A DNA stretch of 64,000 nt from assembly GCF_005405385.1 (NCBI RefSeq), contig NZ_BJDY01000003.1, forward strand, positions 186,001-250,000. The letters run 5' to 3'. Position 1 is the first letter of the stretch. Every line of letters begins with the position of its first letter. Shown here in pieces: positions 10,141 through 18,128 of this stretch. Both the position numbers and the translations under genes were made by a program. The DNA is from Lactiplantibacillus mudanjiangensis. Its GTDB lineage: Bacteria; Bacillota; Bacilli; Lactobacillales; Lactobacillaceae. Below the pieces are notes generated by a model. The model did no database searches, was not told the origin of the DNA, and worked only from the letters and a program-made list of their open reading frames with translations.

Positions 10141-11109
10141 TTAACTTGGAACCGGTGTTGACAGTTCACTTAATAATCGCTTAACAACAGTCTCGCCGTC
10201 ACCAATAATCCCGTAATCGGCTAACTTAAAGATTGGTGCGGTTGGATCAGTGTTAATCGCAATGATGCACTTTGACTGATCCATGCCAACCGTATGTTGT
10301 AACGCACCCGAAATGCCAACAGCAATATATAAATCTGGTGCCACGACTTTACCCGTTTGACCGACCATTGTACTTTCATCGACCCAACCGTTATTCACGG
10401 CGACCCGTGATGCACCTAAAGCGCCATGCAGTTGATCGGCCAACTTTTGTAAGAGTTCAAAGCCCGCTGGTCCTTGCATACCACGACCACCAGCCACCAC
10501 AATTTTAGCGTTTTCTAAATCATTCGCTTTAACTGGTAAATCTGCATACGTCACATCATCAGCAACGACTAATTCACCTGCTGTCTTCACCGTAATCGTT
10601 GCAGTTGTATTAGTCGTAATCCGATCATTAATTCCTGTCACATCACAAGTAATCACGGCTTTAGCAGCAGCTGTTAACACAGTTTGTTGTAACATTGTTC
10701 CAGCTTGGACTTTCTTTTGCGCTTGAAGTCCAGTTGTTGTCATCGTTAATTGATTGGCCTGCGTAATCACGTTCTCTTTCAAGGCTGCACCCAAACGTGT
10801 TGCAATACTTGTAGTTCCTTTATCATTGGCAAATAAAATTAATGAGTGTGCTTGACTCACAAAGTAGTCACTCAAGACACTCGCAGTTTGCGCTAGATTA
10901 ATTTTTGAAAATTGTGAATAAGCTAAAATATCTATTTCATTTAATCCAGTTTCACCGTACTTTTCTTCAATGCCTTGATCCGATGGCGCTACCACCACTG
11001 CATTCAAGTCTTCATTTTCAAAATTAATTTGAGCAAAGTGAATCAAATTTAAATTTTTATCTTCAAACTCAGGATCAGCTAATAATACTAAATAAATTGA
11101 TTTTTTCAT
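10141..11109 (-). CDS. etfA: Electron transfer flavoprotein alpha subunit
   Basis: EtfA (322 residues from the ATG at 11109, preceded by AAGGTGG; the upstream GTG codons lack spacing). The C-terminal FAD-binding domain is nearly canonical: [57 protein letters not shown] and ADYGIIGD. It carries electrons to or from the two acyl-CoA dehydrogenases encoded in the same operon. Respiratory ETF-quinone reductase is not encoded here, so NADH or the GlcD-type dehydrogenase may be its redox partner (inference). Confidence 0.93.
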   Translation of the reverse strand: MKKSIYLVLLADPEFEDKNLNLIHFAQINFENEDLNAVVVAPSDQGIEEKYGETGLNEIDILAYSQFSKINLAQTASVLSDYFVSQAHSLILFANDKGTTSIATRLGAALKENVITQANQLTMTTTGLQAQKKVQAGTMLQQTVLTAAAKAVITCDVTGINDRITTNTTATITVKTAGELVVADDVTYADLPVKANDLENAKIVVAGGRGMQGPAGFELLQKLADQLHGALGASRVAVNNGWVDESTMVGQTGKVVAPDLYIAVGISGALQHTVGMDQSKCIIAINTDPTAPIFKLADYGIIGDGETVVKRLLSELSTPVPS

Positions 11110-11124
11110 GGTAAACACCACCTT

Positions 11125-11925
11125 CTATAAAATACTCTGTGCCTTTAGCGTTGTAATTAACTTGGTCACTGCCGCTTCATCATCAGCTAATTGATATACA
11201 ACCGATTTCTTTTTTTGAACTGGTAACGGTGCCAAACGACTTGTTGGGGCTTGCTTATTAAGATCATCCCAAGCAGATTGATCAATAACCGTAATACTAT
11301 CAATCGTTAGCTGTTCTAGCTCCGCACGTTTGGCCATCATCTTAGTTTTAAAACTCGGTAACCGTGGTTTATTAATCGAGTCAGTCACAGAAATCACGGC
11401 TGGTTCTTGGACTTTACCCGTAATCGTCCCCTTTTCCCATAACGTCGTATATACCAATTCATCATCAACAGTAGCCAACGCGTTGACATTATCGAAATAT
11501 GGTAGATTTAAACTATTTGCAACCAAAGCACCAACATACCCTTGTGGCATATCTAGAGCTTGACTCCCTGTTAAAATCAAATCAAATTGACCTAACTTTC
11601 TGGCAGCTTCCGCTAATACCACACCAATCGCACTATCATTATCCTTATCAGTCGCAACTAATGGGCTATCAATCGCGACCGCTTTTGTGGCACCTAAAGC
11701 TAGTCCTGCTCGTAAAGCTGGTTCAGTTGTAGTTGCTACTCCATATGAGGCTACCGTAACATCGCCATTATGATCATCAACTAACTGTAAAGCTGCTTCA
11801 ATGGCGTTCTTATCATAAGGATTCAAAATTGCTGTACTTGTTTCAGCAGTCAATTGCCCTTTTTCATCAAAAGCTGGTTTTTGTGTGGGGACAATCACCC
11901 CTTTAATTAAGACTAGAATATCCAT
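11125..11925 (-). CDS. etfB: Electron transfer flavoprotein beta subunit
   Basis: EtfB (266 residues) partner of EtfA, starting MDILVLIKGVIVPTQ, with nucleotide-binding region NPYDKNAIEAALQL and GYVGALVANSLNLPY. The ATG at 11925 is preferred over the one at 11934 because the latter abuts the AGGAG site. The usual DTGQVG-type stretch is replaced by DMPQGYVG. Whether this means AMP or a second FAD (bifurcating type) cannot be judged by eye. It lies between acyl-CoA dehydrogenase 1 and etfA. Confidence 0.92.
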   Translation of the reverse strand: MDILVLIKGVIVPTQKPAFDEKGQLTAETSTAILNPYDKNAIEAALQLVDDHNGDVTVASYGVATTTEPALRAGLALGATKAVAIDSPLVATDKDNDSAIGVVLAEAARKLGQFDLILTGSQALDMPQGYVGALVANSLNLPYFDNVNALATVDDELVYTTLWEKGTITGKVQEPAVISVTDSINKPRLPSFKTKMMAKRAELEQLTIDSITVIDQSAWDDLNKQAPTSRLAPLPVQKKKSVVYQLADDEAAVTKLITTLKAQSIL

Positions 11926-11937
11926 AACAGTCATCTC

Positions 11938-13083
11938 CTAATCGCGATATTCATGATTCAATTCATTTGCGATGGTTACGCGTTGAATTTGGTTTGTACC
12001 CTCAAAGATTTGGAAAACTTTACAATCTCGCATTAATTTTTCAACTGGATAATCTTTTGAAACCCCATAACCACCAAAGATTTGAACCGCATCAGAAGTC
12101 GCCTTTTGAACAGCATCAGTAACAAACAGCTTGGTCATCGCTCCTTCTTTACGGACTAGGCTTCCGGCATCCATCATCTTCATGGTATTGTTGACCATTA
12201 AGCGGGCAGCTTCAGTTTGAGTCGCCATGTCAGCTAACATTTCTTGCACTGCTTCAAACTTAATAATTGGTCGATTGAATTGTTGCCGTAACCTAGCGTA
12301 CTTCACGGATTCATCCAAAGCCCGTTGCATAATACCAACAGCCAAAGTTGCCACAAAAGCACGTGATAAGTTCAAGCTATTTAGGGCCACTTTTAAGCCA
12401 TGACCCTCATCACCAATTCGGTTAGCGGCTGGTACTTTTACATGATCAAAAGCAACATCCGTTGTATTCGACAAACGTAACCCCATCTTATCTTCATGCT
12501 TGCCGGCCGTAATACCGCCACGCGATTTTTCAACAATAAACGCACTTAAGCCCTTATTACCATCATCAGTGGTCCGGAAAATACCGACAAAAACGTCCGC
12601 CAAGCTCCCGTTAGTGATAAACGTCTTATCACCATTTAAGATATAATAATCACCTTCACGCGTTGCTGTCGCTTTGACGGAACCAGCATCAGTCCCGGCA
12701 TCAGGTTCGCTTAACGCAAAAGCCGCAAACTTGCCAGGGGCAATAATATCGGCAAAATGCTGAACTTGTTCATCGGTTCCGGCAATCATCACCGACCGTA
12801 AAGCCACAAAAGTTGAGACCAACGTAATCGCATAACCAGGATCATAACTGGCCAGCTTTTCAAAGATCATCGCGGTTGTTTCATAAGATAAACCCGCACC
12901 GCCAAACTTTTCGGGGATTTCCAACATGTGTAATCCCATATCAAATGCTGGCTTAAACAACTCTTCTGGACAGCTTCCTGCTTCATCGCAGGCTTTGACG
13001 ACTGATGGTGTCAAAGTTTCATCAGCAAATTCTGTAACCATTTTTAAAAAGTCTTTTTGTTCATCTGTATATTGCAGTGCCAT
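11938..13083 (-). CDS. Acyl-CoA dehydrogenase 1
   Basis: FAD enzyme of 381 residues, the standard length, catalysing alpha,beta-oxidation of an acyl-CoA or, run backwards with reduced Etf, reduction of an enoyl-CoA. LSEPDAGTDAGS and NGDKTFITNG form the FAD/substrate core. The catalytic base is Glu361 in FEGTNQIQR, in the position used by short- and medium-chain enzymes. It is directly upstream of etfB, the classic arrangement for a dehydrogenase that uses that Etf. Confidence 0.92.
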   Translation of the reverse strand: MALQYTDEQKDFLKMVTEFADETLTPSVVKACDEAGSCPEELFKPAFDMGLHMLEIPEKFGGAGLSYETTAMIFEKLASYDPGYAITLVSTFVALRSVMIAGTDEQVQHFADIIAPGKFAAFALSEPDAGTDAGSVKATATREGDYYILNGDKTFITNGSLADVFVGIFRTTDDGNKGLSAFIVEKSRGGITAGKHEDKMGLRLSNTTDVAFDHVKVPAANRIGDEGHGLKVALNSLNLSRAFVATLAVGIMQRALDESVKYARLRQQFNRPIIKFEAVQEMLADMATQTEAARLMVNNTMKMMDAGSLVRKEGAMTKLFVTDAVQKATSDAVQIFGGYGVSKDYPVEKLMRDCKVFQIFEGTNQIQRVTIANELNHEYRD

Positions 13084-13099
13084 TATGACTCACACCCTT

Positions 13100-14338
13100 C
13101 TATTTAACGGGGTCGCCAATATGTCTCGTGGTAGCGGCCGCACCGTCTGCTAATAACTGGTTAATTTTTTCATCTGAATATCCGAGTTCACTCAGAACGT
13201 TCCTAGTATCTGCACCTTGTGGCCGTGATACTTTCAACTCTGGGTTCCCCATAGATTCAAACCGAACCGGATTGGTTGGAATCATCCGTTCATTTCCAGA
13301 TGGAAACTTAATTTGCCGTATTTCATCGTTATCTAACGCTTCCGCGTCCTTGTAGATTTCTGTTGGCACATAACAAGCCTCTAATGGCAAATCATTTTCT
13401 TTGAAAATATCGACCCAATGTTGTAATGGCTGTTGCTTAAATTGGGTATCCAAGATATTGATAAATTCTTGATTCAGCTGCTCAGCATTAATATGATCAA
13501 TGTTGTTATAGCGTGGGTCATCAACTAAATCTTCGCGACCAATTAACGTCATGACCTTGTCATAATCTCGATTGAAGACTGGCACACACATGACAAACCA
13601 ACGATCATCGCTTGTCTTGAAACAATCGTTAAATGGATTAGCAACATTTAACCGACTCTTGGGATATTCATTGCCATATTGTGCCGAAACCATCGCCACA
13701 TTTTGCATGAAGATCGCGGCATGATGCAAACTGACCGTTAATTTATCGCCCTTGCCTTCACGTGCTTGCTTCAACAACGCACCACAAATACCAGCAGCTA
13801 AACACATAGAAACCTGAAAATCACCATAACCATTAGCTGGATTCATTGGACTTTGACCAGCTTCTAACGTGGTTCCTAAGACTCCACCACGAGCCATATA
13901 AGCAGTTGCATCAAACCCTGCAGCGTCCTTTTGCGGACCATGTTCACCGTACCCTAGAACTTGAGCGAAAATTAATTTGGGGAACTTTTGCTTCAATGTT
14001 TCATAATCAATACCTAAGTGTTCCAAGGACTTTGTCCGCACGTTAGTAACAAAGACATTGGCATCTTTTAACAAGTCGTAAAAAGCTTGTCGACCATCAT
14101 CTTTTCGCAAGTTCAATGTCACAAAACGCTTGTTTAAGTTTGAAATATCAAACCCTAAATTTTCATCATCTGAATAGTGCATGTTGAAAACGGCGCCTTG
14201 GGTCCGTTCAGCATCCCCTTTAGGGGGTTCAACCTTAATGACATCTGCTCCCCATTCACCTAATACTCGTGTAACCGTAGGAGCTGCCAGGAACGTTGTC
14301 ATGTCAACAATACGTACACCATCTAAAGTCTTACTCAT
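13100..14338 (-). CDS. Family III CoA-transferase (CaiB/BaiF type)
   Basis: CoA-transferase of 412 residues that moves CoA between carboxylates without ATP. VRIVDMTTFLAAPTVTRVLGEWGADVIKVEPP is the family start (split here by my reading). The catalytic aspartate is Asp143 in GFDATAYMARGG. Family members include CaiB, formyl-CoA transferase and the cinnamoyl-CoA:phenyllactate transferase FldA. Paired with dehydrogenases and Etf it would recycle CoA from the reduced product to incoming substrate. It is separated from the gene before it by an intercistronic hairpin. Confidence 0.92.
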   Translation of the reverse strand: MSKTLDGVRIVDMTTFLAAPTVTRVLGEWGADVIKVEPPKGDAERTQGAVFNMHYSDDENLGFDISNLNKRFVTLNLRKDDGRQAFYDLLKDANVFVTNVRTKSLEHLGIDYETLKQKFPKLIFAQVLGYGEHGPQKDAAGFDATAYMARGGVLGTTLEAGQSPMNPANGYGDFQVSMCLAAGICGALLKQAREGKGDKLTVSLHHAAIFMQNVAMVSAQYGNEYPKSRLNVANPFNDCFKTSDDRWFVMCVPVFNRDYDKVMTLIGREDLVDDPRYNNIDHINAEQLNQEFINILDTQFKQQPLQHWVDIFKENDLPLEACYVPTEIYKDAEALDNDEIRQIKFPSGNERMIPTNPVRFESMGNPELKVSRPQGADTRNVLSELGYSDEKINQLLADGAAATTRHIGDPVK

Positions 14339-14357
14339 GAAAACTTCCTCCTAAGTA

Positions 14358-14402
14358 AACATGCCGATAGCATGTGTTATTCACCTATACTATCGGCATG
14401 TT
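14358..14402 (-). other. Intercistronic hairpin inside the CoA operon
   Basis: Perfect 13-bp inverted repeat (AACATGCCGATAG and CTATCGGCATGTT) around a 19-base loop, between acyl-CoA dehydrogenase 2 and the CoA-transferase gene. It has no T run on either strand, so it is more likely an mRNA processing or stability element than a terminator. Confidence 0.6.
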
Positions 14403-14413
14403 ATGTGTGTTTA

Positions 14414-15643
14414 TTATTCGATAATACCGTCGTTAGCAATTAACTTACGAGCAGCGGTTAAGCGTTGAACTGAACGAGGGCCTTCTTCAAGCCACATCGC
14501 ACGGCAGTCACGATACATCCGTTCAACCGGACCATAAGGGTTATCTTCAAAGTAACCAATGCCACCAAAGATTTCGAGGCAGTAGTCAGAAACTAATTTA
14601 ACCGTATTAATACTGAACAACTTGCACATAGCTGCTTTTTCTTCAATATCTTCACCACGATCATATTGATCAGCTAAGTTATGAAGCATTGTGCGCAAAG
14701 CAAAGATCTCAGTCCCCATGTCAGCAATTTCCTGTTGAATAGCTTGACGTTTTGCTAATGGTTTACCAAAAGTTACCCGGTCTTTAGCTCGAGCGATTGC
14801 CATTTCAAGCATCCGTTGACTCATTCCTAAGTTACTTGATGCGATATGAGCCCGTGAGATTGATAATGACGCAATCGCAACGTGTAAACCGTCGCCTTCT
14901 TCACCAAGCAAATACTTCTTGTTAACCCGCATGTTGGTGAACTTCAAACCGGCATGACCAGCACCACGGCAACCCATCATGTGAGGCATTGGTACAATTT
15001 CGTATCCTGGAGTGTCAACAGGTACATAGAAGGCGCTCAAACGCTTATCACCTTCAGCATCTGGATCGGTGACAGCGATTACATATGCAGCATCCGAACA
15101 GTCGGTATGTGAAATCAACGTCTTTTCACCGTTTAAGATGTAATCATCACCATCTTTAACAGCGGTCGTATGCAAATCAGCACCAGTCCCACCAGTTTCT
15201 TCAGTTAACGCGAAACAAGTAAAGATACTTTTATCTTGTAATTTTGGCATCACATCAGCTTTTAATTCTGGTTGGCCAAATTCATCCAAAATCCGCCAGT
15301 TTAAATCAGCAGCATAGTGTAAATGCATCCGCATACCACCAGGGCCACGAGAAAACATCTCTTGAACTTGAAAGATTTGACTACAACTAAGGCCGAAGCC
15401 ACCATACTTCAATGGTAAAGCGAACCGATACAGGTCATTATCAATGGCTAATTCAAAGAATTTCTTTGGAAAACGATTTGTTACTTCAACTTCGCCTTGT
15501 AAATAATCAAATTCATTTTCTGCCAAATGCTTGATTTGCTGTAAGTACAATGCGAATTCTTCATTCGTCATCTTGGTACCTGGCTTAGTATGCACTAACT
15601 TTTTAGTTGGTTCGTAAGGTAATTTTTCTGTTGTTGCTTCCAT
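14414..15643 (-). CDS. Acyl-CoA dehydrogenase 2
   Basis: Second acyl-CoA dehydrogenase (409 residues), divergent from the first, with an N-terminal extension of about 25 residues. FALTEETGGTGADLHTTA and NGEKTLISHTDCSD match the family core. The base is probably Glu387 in LEEGPRSVQR, where the neighbour has FEGTNQIQR. The start codon shares a base with the transporter stop. The two different dehydrogenases may form one hetero-oligomer or act on different acyl groups. Confidence 0.9.
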   Translation of the reverse strand: MEATTEKLPYEPTKKLVHTKPGTKMTNEEFALYLQQIKHLAENEFDYLQGEVEVTNRFPKKFFELAIDNDLYRFALPLKYGGFGLSCSQIFQVQEMFSRGPGGMRMHLHYAADLNWRILDEFGQPELKADVMPKLQDKSIFTCFALTEETGGTGADLHTTAVKDGDDYILNGEKTLISHTDCSDAAYVIAVTDPDAEGDKRLSAFYVPVDTPGYEIVPMPHMMGCRGAGHAGLKFTNMRVNKKYLLGEEGDGLHVAIASLSISRAHIASSNLGMSQRMLEMAIARAKDRVTFGKPLAKRQAIQQEIADMGTEIFALRTMLHNLADQYDRGEDIEEKAAMCKLFSINTVKLVSDYCLEIFGGIGYFEDNPYGPVERMYRDCRAMWLEEGPRSVQRLTAARKLIANDGIIE

Positions 15644-16875
15644 TATTTTGCACGCTCCTTAGTTTGTGATGCTCCTACGCCTTTCGACATTAAGAACAAA
15701 TCAATTAATAGACCGACTACTGCTACACCAATGGCCACCATATAAGCGGGATAATATGCCGCTGTCCCCGCGCTCTTATTAATAAACAAGGCCGCAATTT
15801 GGGGACCAACTAGTGAACCAATCGCATAACCGAAAAACATTAACCCATAATTTATACCTGAATGCGTCGTTCCAAAGGTATTTCCCGTCAAAGTCGGGTA
15901 GACCACGAGCACGCCACCGAACGAAGCTCCTAGGAGAATCAAGAAGATCGTAAAGCTAACCAAGCCAGTTGAAAATCTCAAACCAGCTAAACCAATAATC
16001 GTTAACGCTAAAATACCAGCTAGCGTCTTACTTTGCCCTAGCTTATCGGTAATCGTTCCCGTAAGAATTCGACCGCCAAAATTAGCTAAAGTGTTAACGA
16101 CAACCATGTTTGCTGCAACAATCGGCGTCATGCTTAGTTGCACTTGCGCAATCATTGATAACGATCCGATCAACATGATCCCAGCCGTACAAGCAATTGA
16201 GAATAGTAACAATAATAGCCAGAATTGCCACGTTTTAAGCATTGCTTGCGGCGTATAATCATTGTCTTGTACGGCTGTTACCGTCACAGCACTTTGATCC
16301 TGCTCCGTTGGGGTATCCATCATCCAACCAACTGCCCAACAAATGATGAGGTATGCCAGGCCGATTGGAATAAACCCATTCATCCCATATTGATCACATA
16401 GAATTGCGCCAGCTTTAGCCAAAACCAATGGTCCTAATGAGGCGGCGGCTAATAAGAATCCAGAAATTGTCCCCCGTTTTTCAGGGAACCATTTCAAAGC
16501 TGTTAGTAAGGCAGGGTTATACATAACCCCATTCCCAGCACCAGCCATTAGCCCAACAGTGAGATATAGGAAAAATAAATTATGCACGAAAGCGGTCAAC
16601 AACCAGCCCAGCCCGAAGATTAATCCACCAAAATACATTAACTTCTTAGCACCAAATTTATCCATAATATGTCCGGAGGCAACTCCGAAGCACGCCATGA
16701 AAAATTCATATAAGGTTAACGTCAACGCCACTTGTGACTCAGTGCCACCGGTGGCTTTTTGTAACGGAACTGAAAATACCGAAAACGCTGAAGATGCTGC
16801 ACAACAAAAGATAATTAGGAACGCGGCGGTAAACACATGCGAGCGTCGAACTACTTTTGCATTGGTTGTTTCCAT
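15643..16875 (-). CDS. MFS transporter, OFA (oxalate/formate antiporter) type
   Basis: Twelve-helix membrane carrier of 410 residues. GHIMDKFGAKKLMYFGG is the MFS loop 2-3 motif, and AGNGVMYNPALLTALKWFPEKRG is typical of the OFA subfamily that exchanges carboxylates. The ATG at 16875 is chosen because AAGGAGG lies 7 bases before it; the frame is open further upstream. As first gene of the operon it probably imports the acid substrate or exchanges it for the product. Confidence 0.9.
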   Translation of the reverse strand: METTNAKVVRRSHVFTAAFLIIFCCAASSAFSVFSVPLQKATGGTESQVALTLTLYEFFMACFGVASGHIMDKFGAKKLMYFGGLIFGLGWLLTAFVHNLFFLYLTVGLMAGAGNGVMYNPALLTALKWFPEKRGTISGFLLAAASLGPLVLAKAGAILCDQYGMNGFIPIGLAYLIICWAVGWMMDTPTEQDQSAVTVTAVQDNDYTPQAMLKTWQFWLLLLLFSIACTAGIMLIGSLSMIAQVQLSMTPIVAANMVVVNTLANFGGRILTGTITDKLGQSKTLAGILALTIIGLAGLRFSTGLVSFTIFLILLGASFGGVLVVYPTLTGNTFGTTHSGINYGLMFFGYAIGSLVGPQIAALFINKSAGTAAYYPAYMVAIGVAVVGLLIDLFLMSKGVGASQTKERAK

Positions 16876-17226
16876 CACGAACCTCCTTCCTTTCGGGGTG
16901 ATTTGGTATCGCTTTCTTACAAGTTCTAGTGTAGGTTGCCAACTCATAAAATAAAAATTCTTAAAATAGTGAAATTCATAACTTTCGTGAATAGTGTTGA
17001 AATCTAGGCATTTAAAACAAATGTTGACCTATTCAATCATCTACATTTTTTGTGATTTTAATATCAATATGACCTTATTTGAACGTTATTTATGAAGGGC
17101 TTTTGCTTGACATAGCGTGAAACTATATATTTATAGATAAAGCCTATTTTTACTTGGTAGCGGTTTCATCTATGATATAGATGATAATTGTCAACCAAAT
17201 TATGACATTATTAGGAGGGGTTTTTG
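16876..17226. promoter_or_regulatory. Divergent promoter region of the CoA locus and LysR gene
   Basis: AT-rich 351-base gap between the transporter operon and the LysR gene. A TTGACA at 17107-17112 is a likely -35 for the LysR gene. A second palindromic stretch, CTATATATTTATAG, lies at about 17132-17145. No cre match was seen. No coding sequence was found. Confidence 0.55.
17167..17183. promoter_or_regulatory. Candidate LysR-type binding box
   Basis: CATCTATGATATAGATG has perfect 7-bp arms around GAT and the T-N11-A layout of LysR operators. It is 44 bases upstream of the LysR start codon, in the divergent promoter region. Confidence 0.55.
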
Positions 17227-18126
17227 TTGAACTTAAATCAACTCTATTATTTTCGAACCTTAGCAGAATACCAACATTACACTAAAGCGGCGGCAAAGCT
17301 TTACATTAGTCAGCCTAGTTTAAGTAATGCAATGAAATCTTTAGAGAAAGAATTAGGATGCGTTTTATTTAAAAAATCGGGTCGTAATGTCCAGTTAACC
17401 GAATACGGACGCATGTTTTATAACACTACATGCTCAACCCTTAACATATTAGAAGATGGCAAACGTGAACTTCAGCAAAAGATTAAAAGCGATGCTGGCA
17501 TTATCAATGTCGCTTGTATTCCAACCTCTATCGGTACACGCTTGCCCAAATTTATTAAACACTTTCAAACCGATAATACGAGCTCGCCTTACTTTATTTT
17601 GCACGATGAGTTTTCTATTCCAATTTTAGAAGGCTTAACTAATGGAAATTATGACGTCGGCATTTGTTCTCGAGATGCAACATATAAAGATTTATCTTTT
17701 ATCCCGTTCTTCTCAGAACCAATCACCGTCGTCGTTCGACCAGACCATCCTCTAGCTAATGAAGAACGAATTGATCCAAATTCATTACGTCCGTATGACT
17801 TAATGACCTATAACGAACAGACACCAATTGGGCAAGTTATCCGTAACGCCCTCAATGCTCGCTGCCCCAACCTTAATATTGCAGAATCATTGGATAGTGA
17901 ACTAACTATTGCCGGTCAAATTATTGAAAATAATTCCGTTGGTATTGTAGCTAACACGATTCTTTTAGATTCATTTAACTTGAAGAAGATCCCTCTGGAT
18001 GTTCCAAGTGATACACGCGTTGTTTATATCGTCTATAACCATACGCGGCAACTTTCACCGGTAGTCCAACATTTTATTGATTATCTTAAAGAGACTAAAG
18101 CCGAAGCAACTGGAAAGAAGGATTAG
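17227..18126 (+). CDS. LysR-family regulator of the CoA locus
   Basis: LTTR of about 299 residues. The N-terminal helix-turn-helix (NLNQLYYFRTLAEYQHYTKAA, then LYISQPSLSNAMKSLEKELG) is followed by a periplasmic-binding-like effector domain. It starts at TTG: two TTG codons stand in tandem at 17224 and 17227, and AGGAGG is 8 bases before the second, giving the usual MNLNQLYYF opening. Divergent from the transporter operon and two bases before the FAD dehydrogenase gene, so it probably controls both in response to the carboxylic acid. Confidence 0.88.
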   Translation: MNLNQLYYFRTLAEYQHYTKAAAKLYISQPSLSNAMKSLEKELGCVLFKKSGRNVQLTEYGRMFYNTTCSTLNILEDGKRELQQKIKSDAGIINVACIPTSIGTRLPKFIKHFQTDNTSSPYFILHDEFSIPILEGLTNGNYDVGICSRDATYKDLSFIPFFSEPITVVVRPDHPLANEERIDPNSLRPYDLMTYNEQTPIGQVIRNALNARCPNLNIAESLDSELTIAGQIIENNSVGIVANTILLDSFNLKKIPLDVPSDTRVVYIVYNHTRQLSPVVQHFIDYLKETKAEATGKKD

Positions 18127-18128
18127 AA

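Noticed and set aside
7206-16875. Fatty-acid beta-oxidation operon
   Set aside because: Enoyl-CoA hydratase, 3-hydroxyacyl-CoA dehydrogenase and thiolase are all absent, so a complete cycle is not encoded here.
16739-16954. Frames overlapping the start of the OFA transporter on both strands
   Set aside because: Shadows of the transporter gene and its promoter; the clear ribosome site at the ATG at 16875 explains the region.
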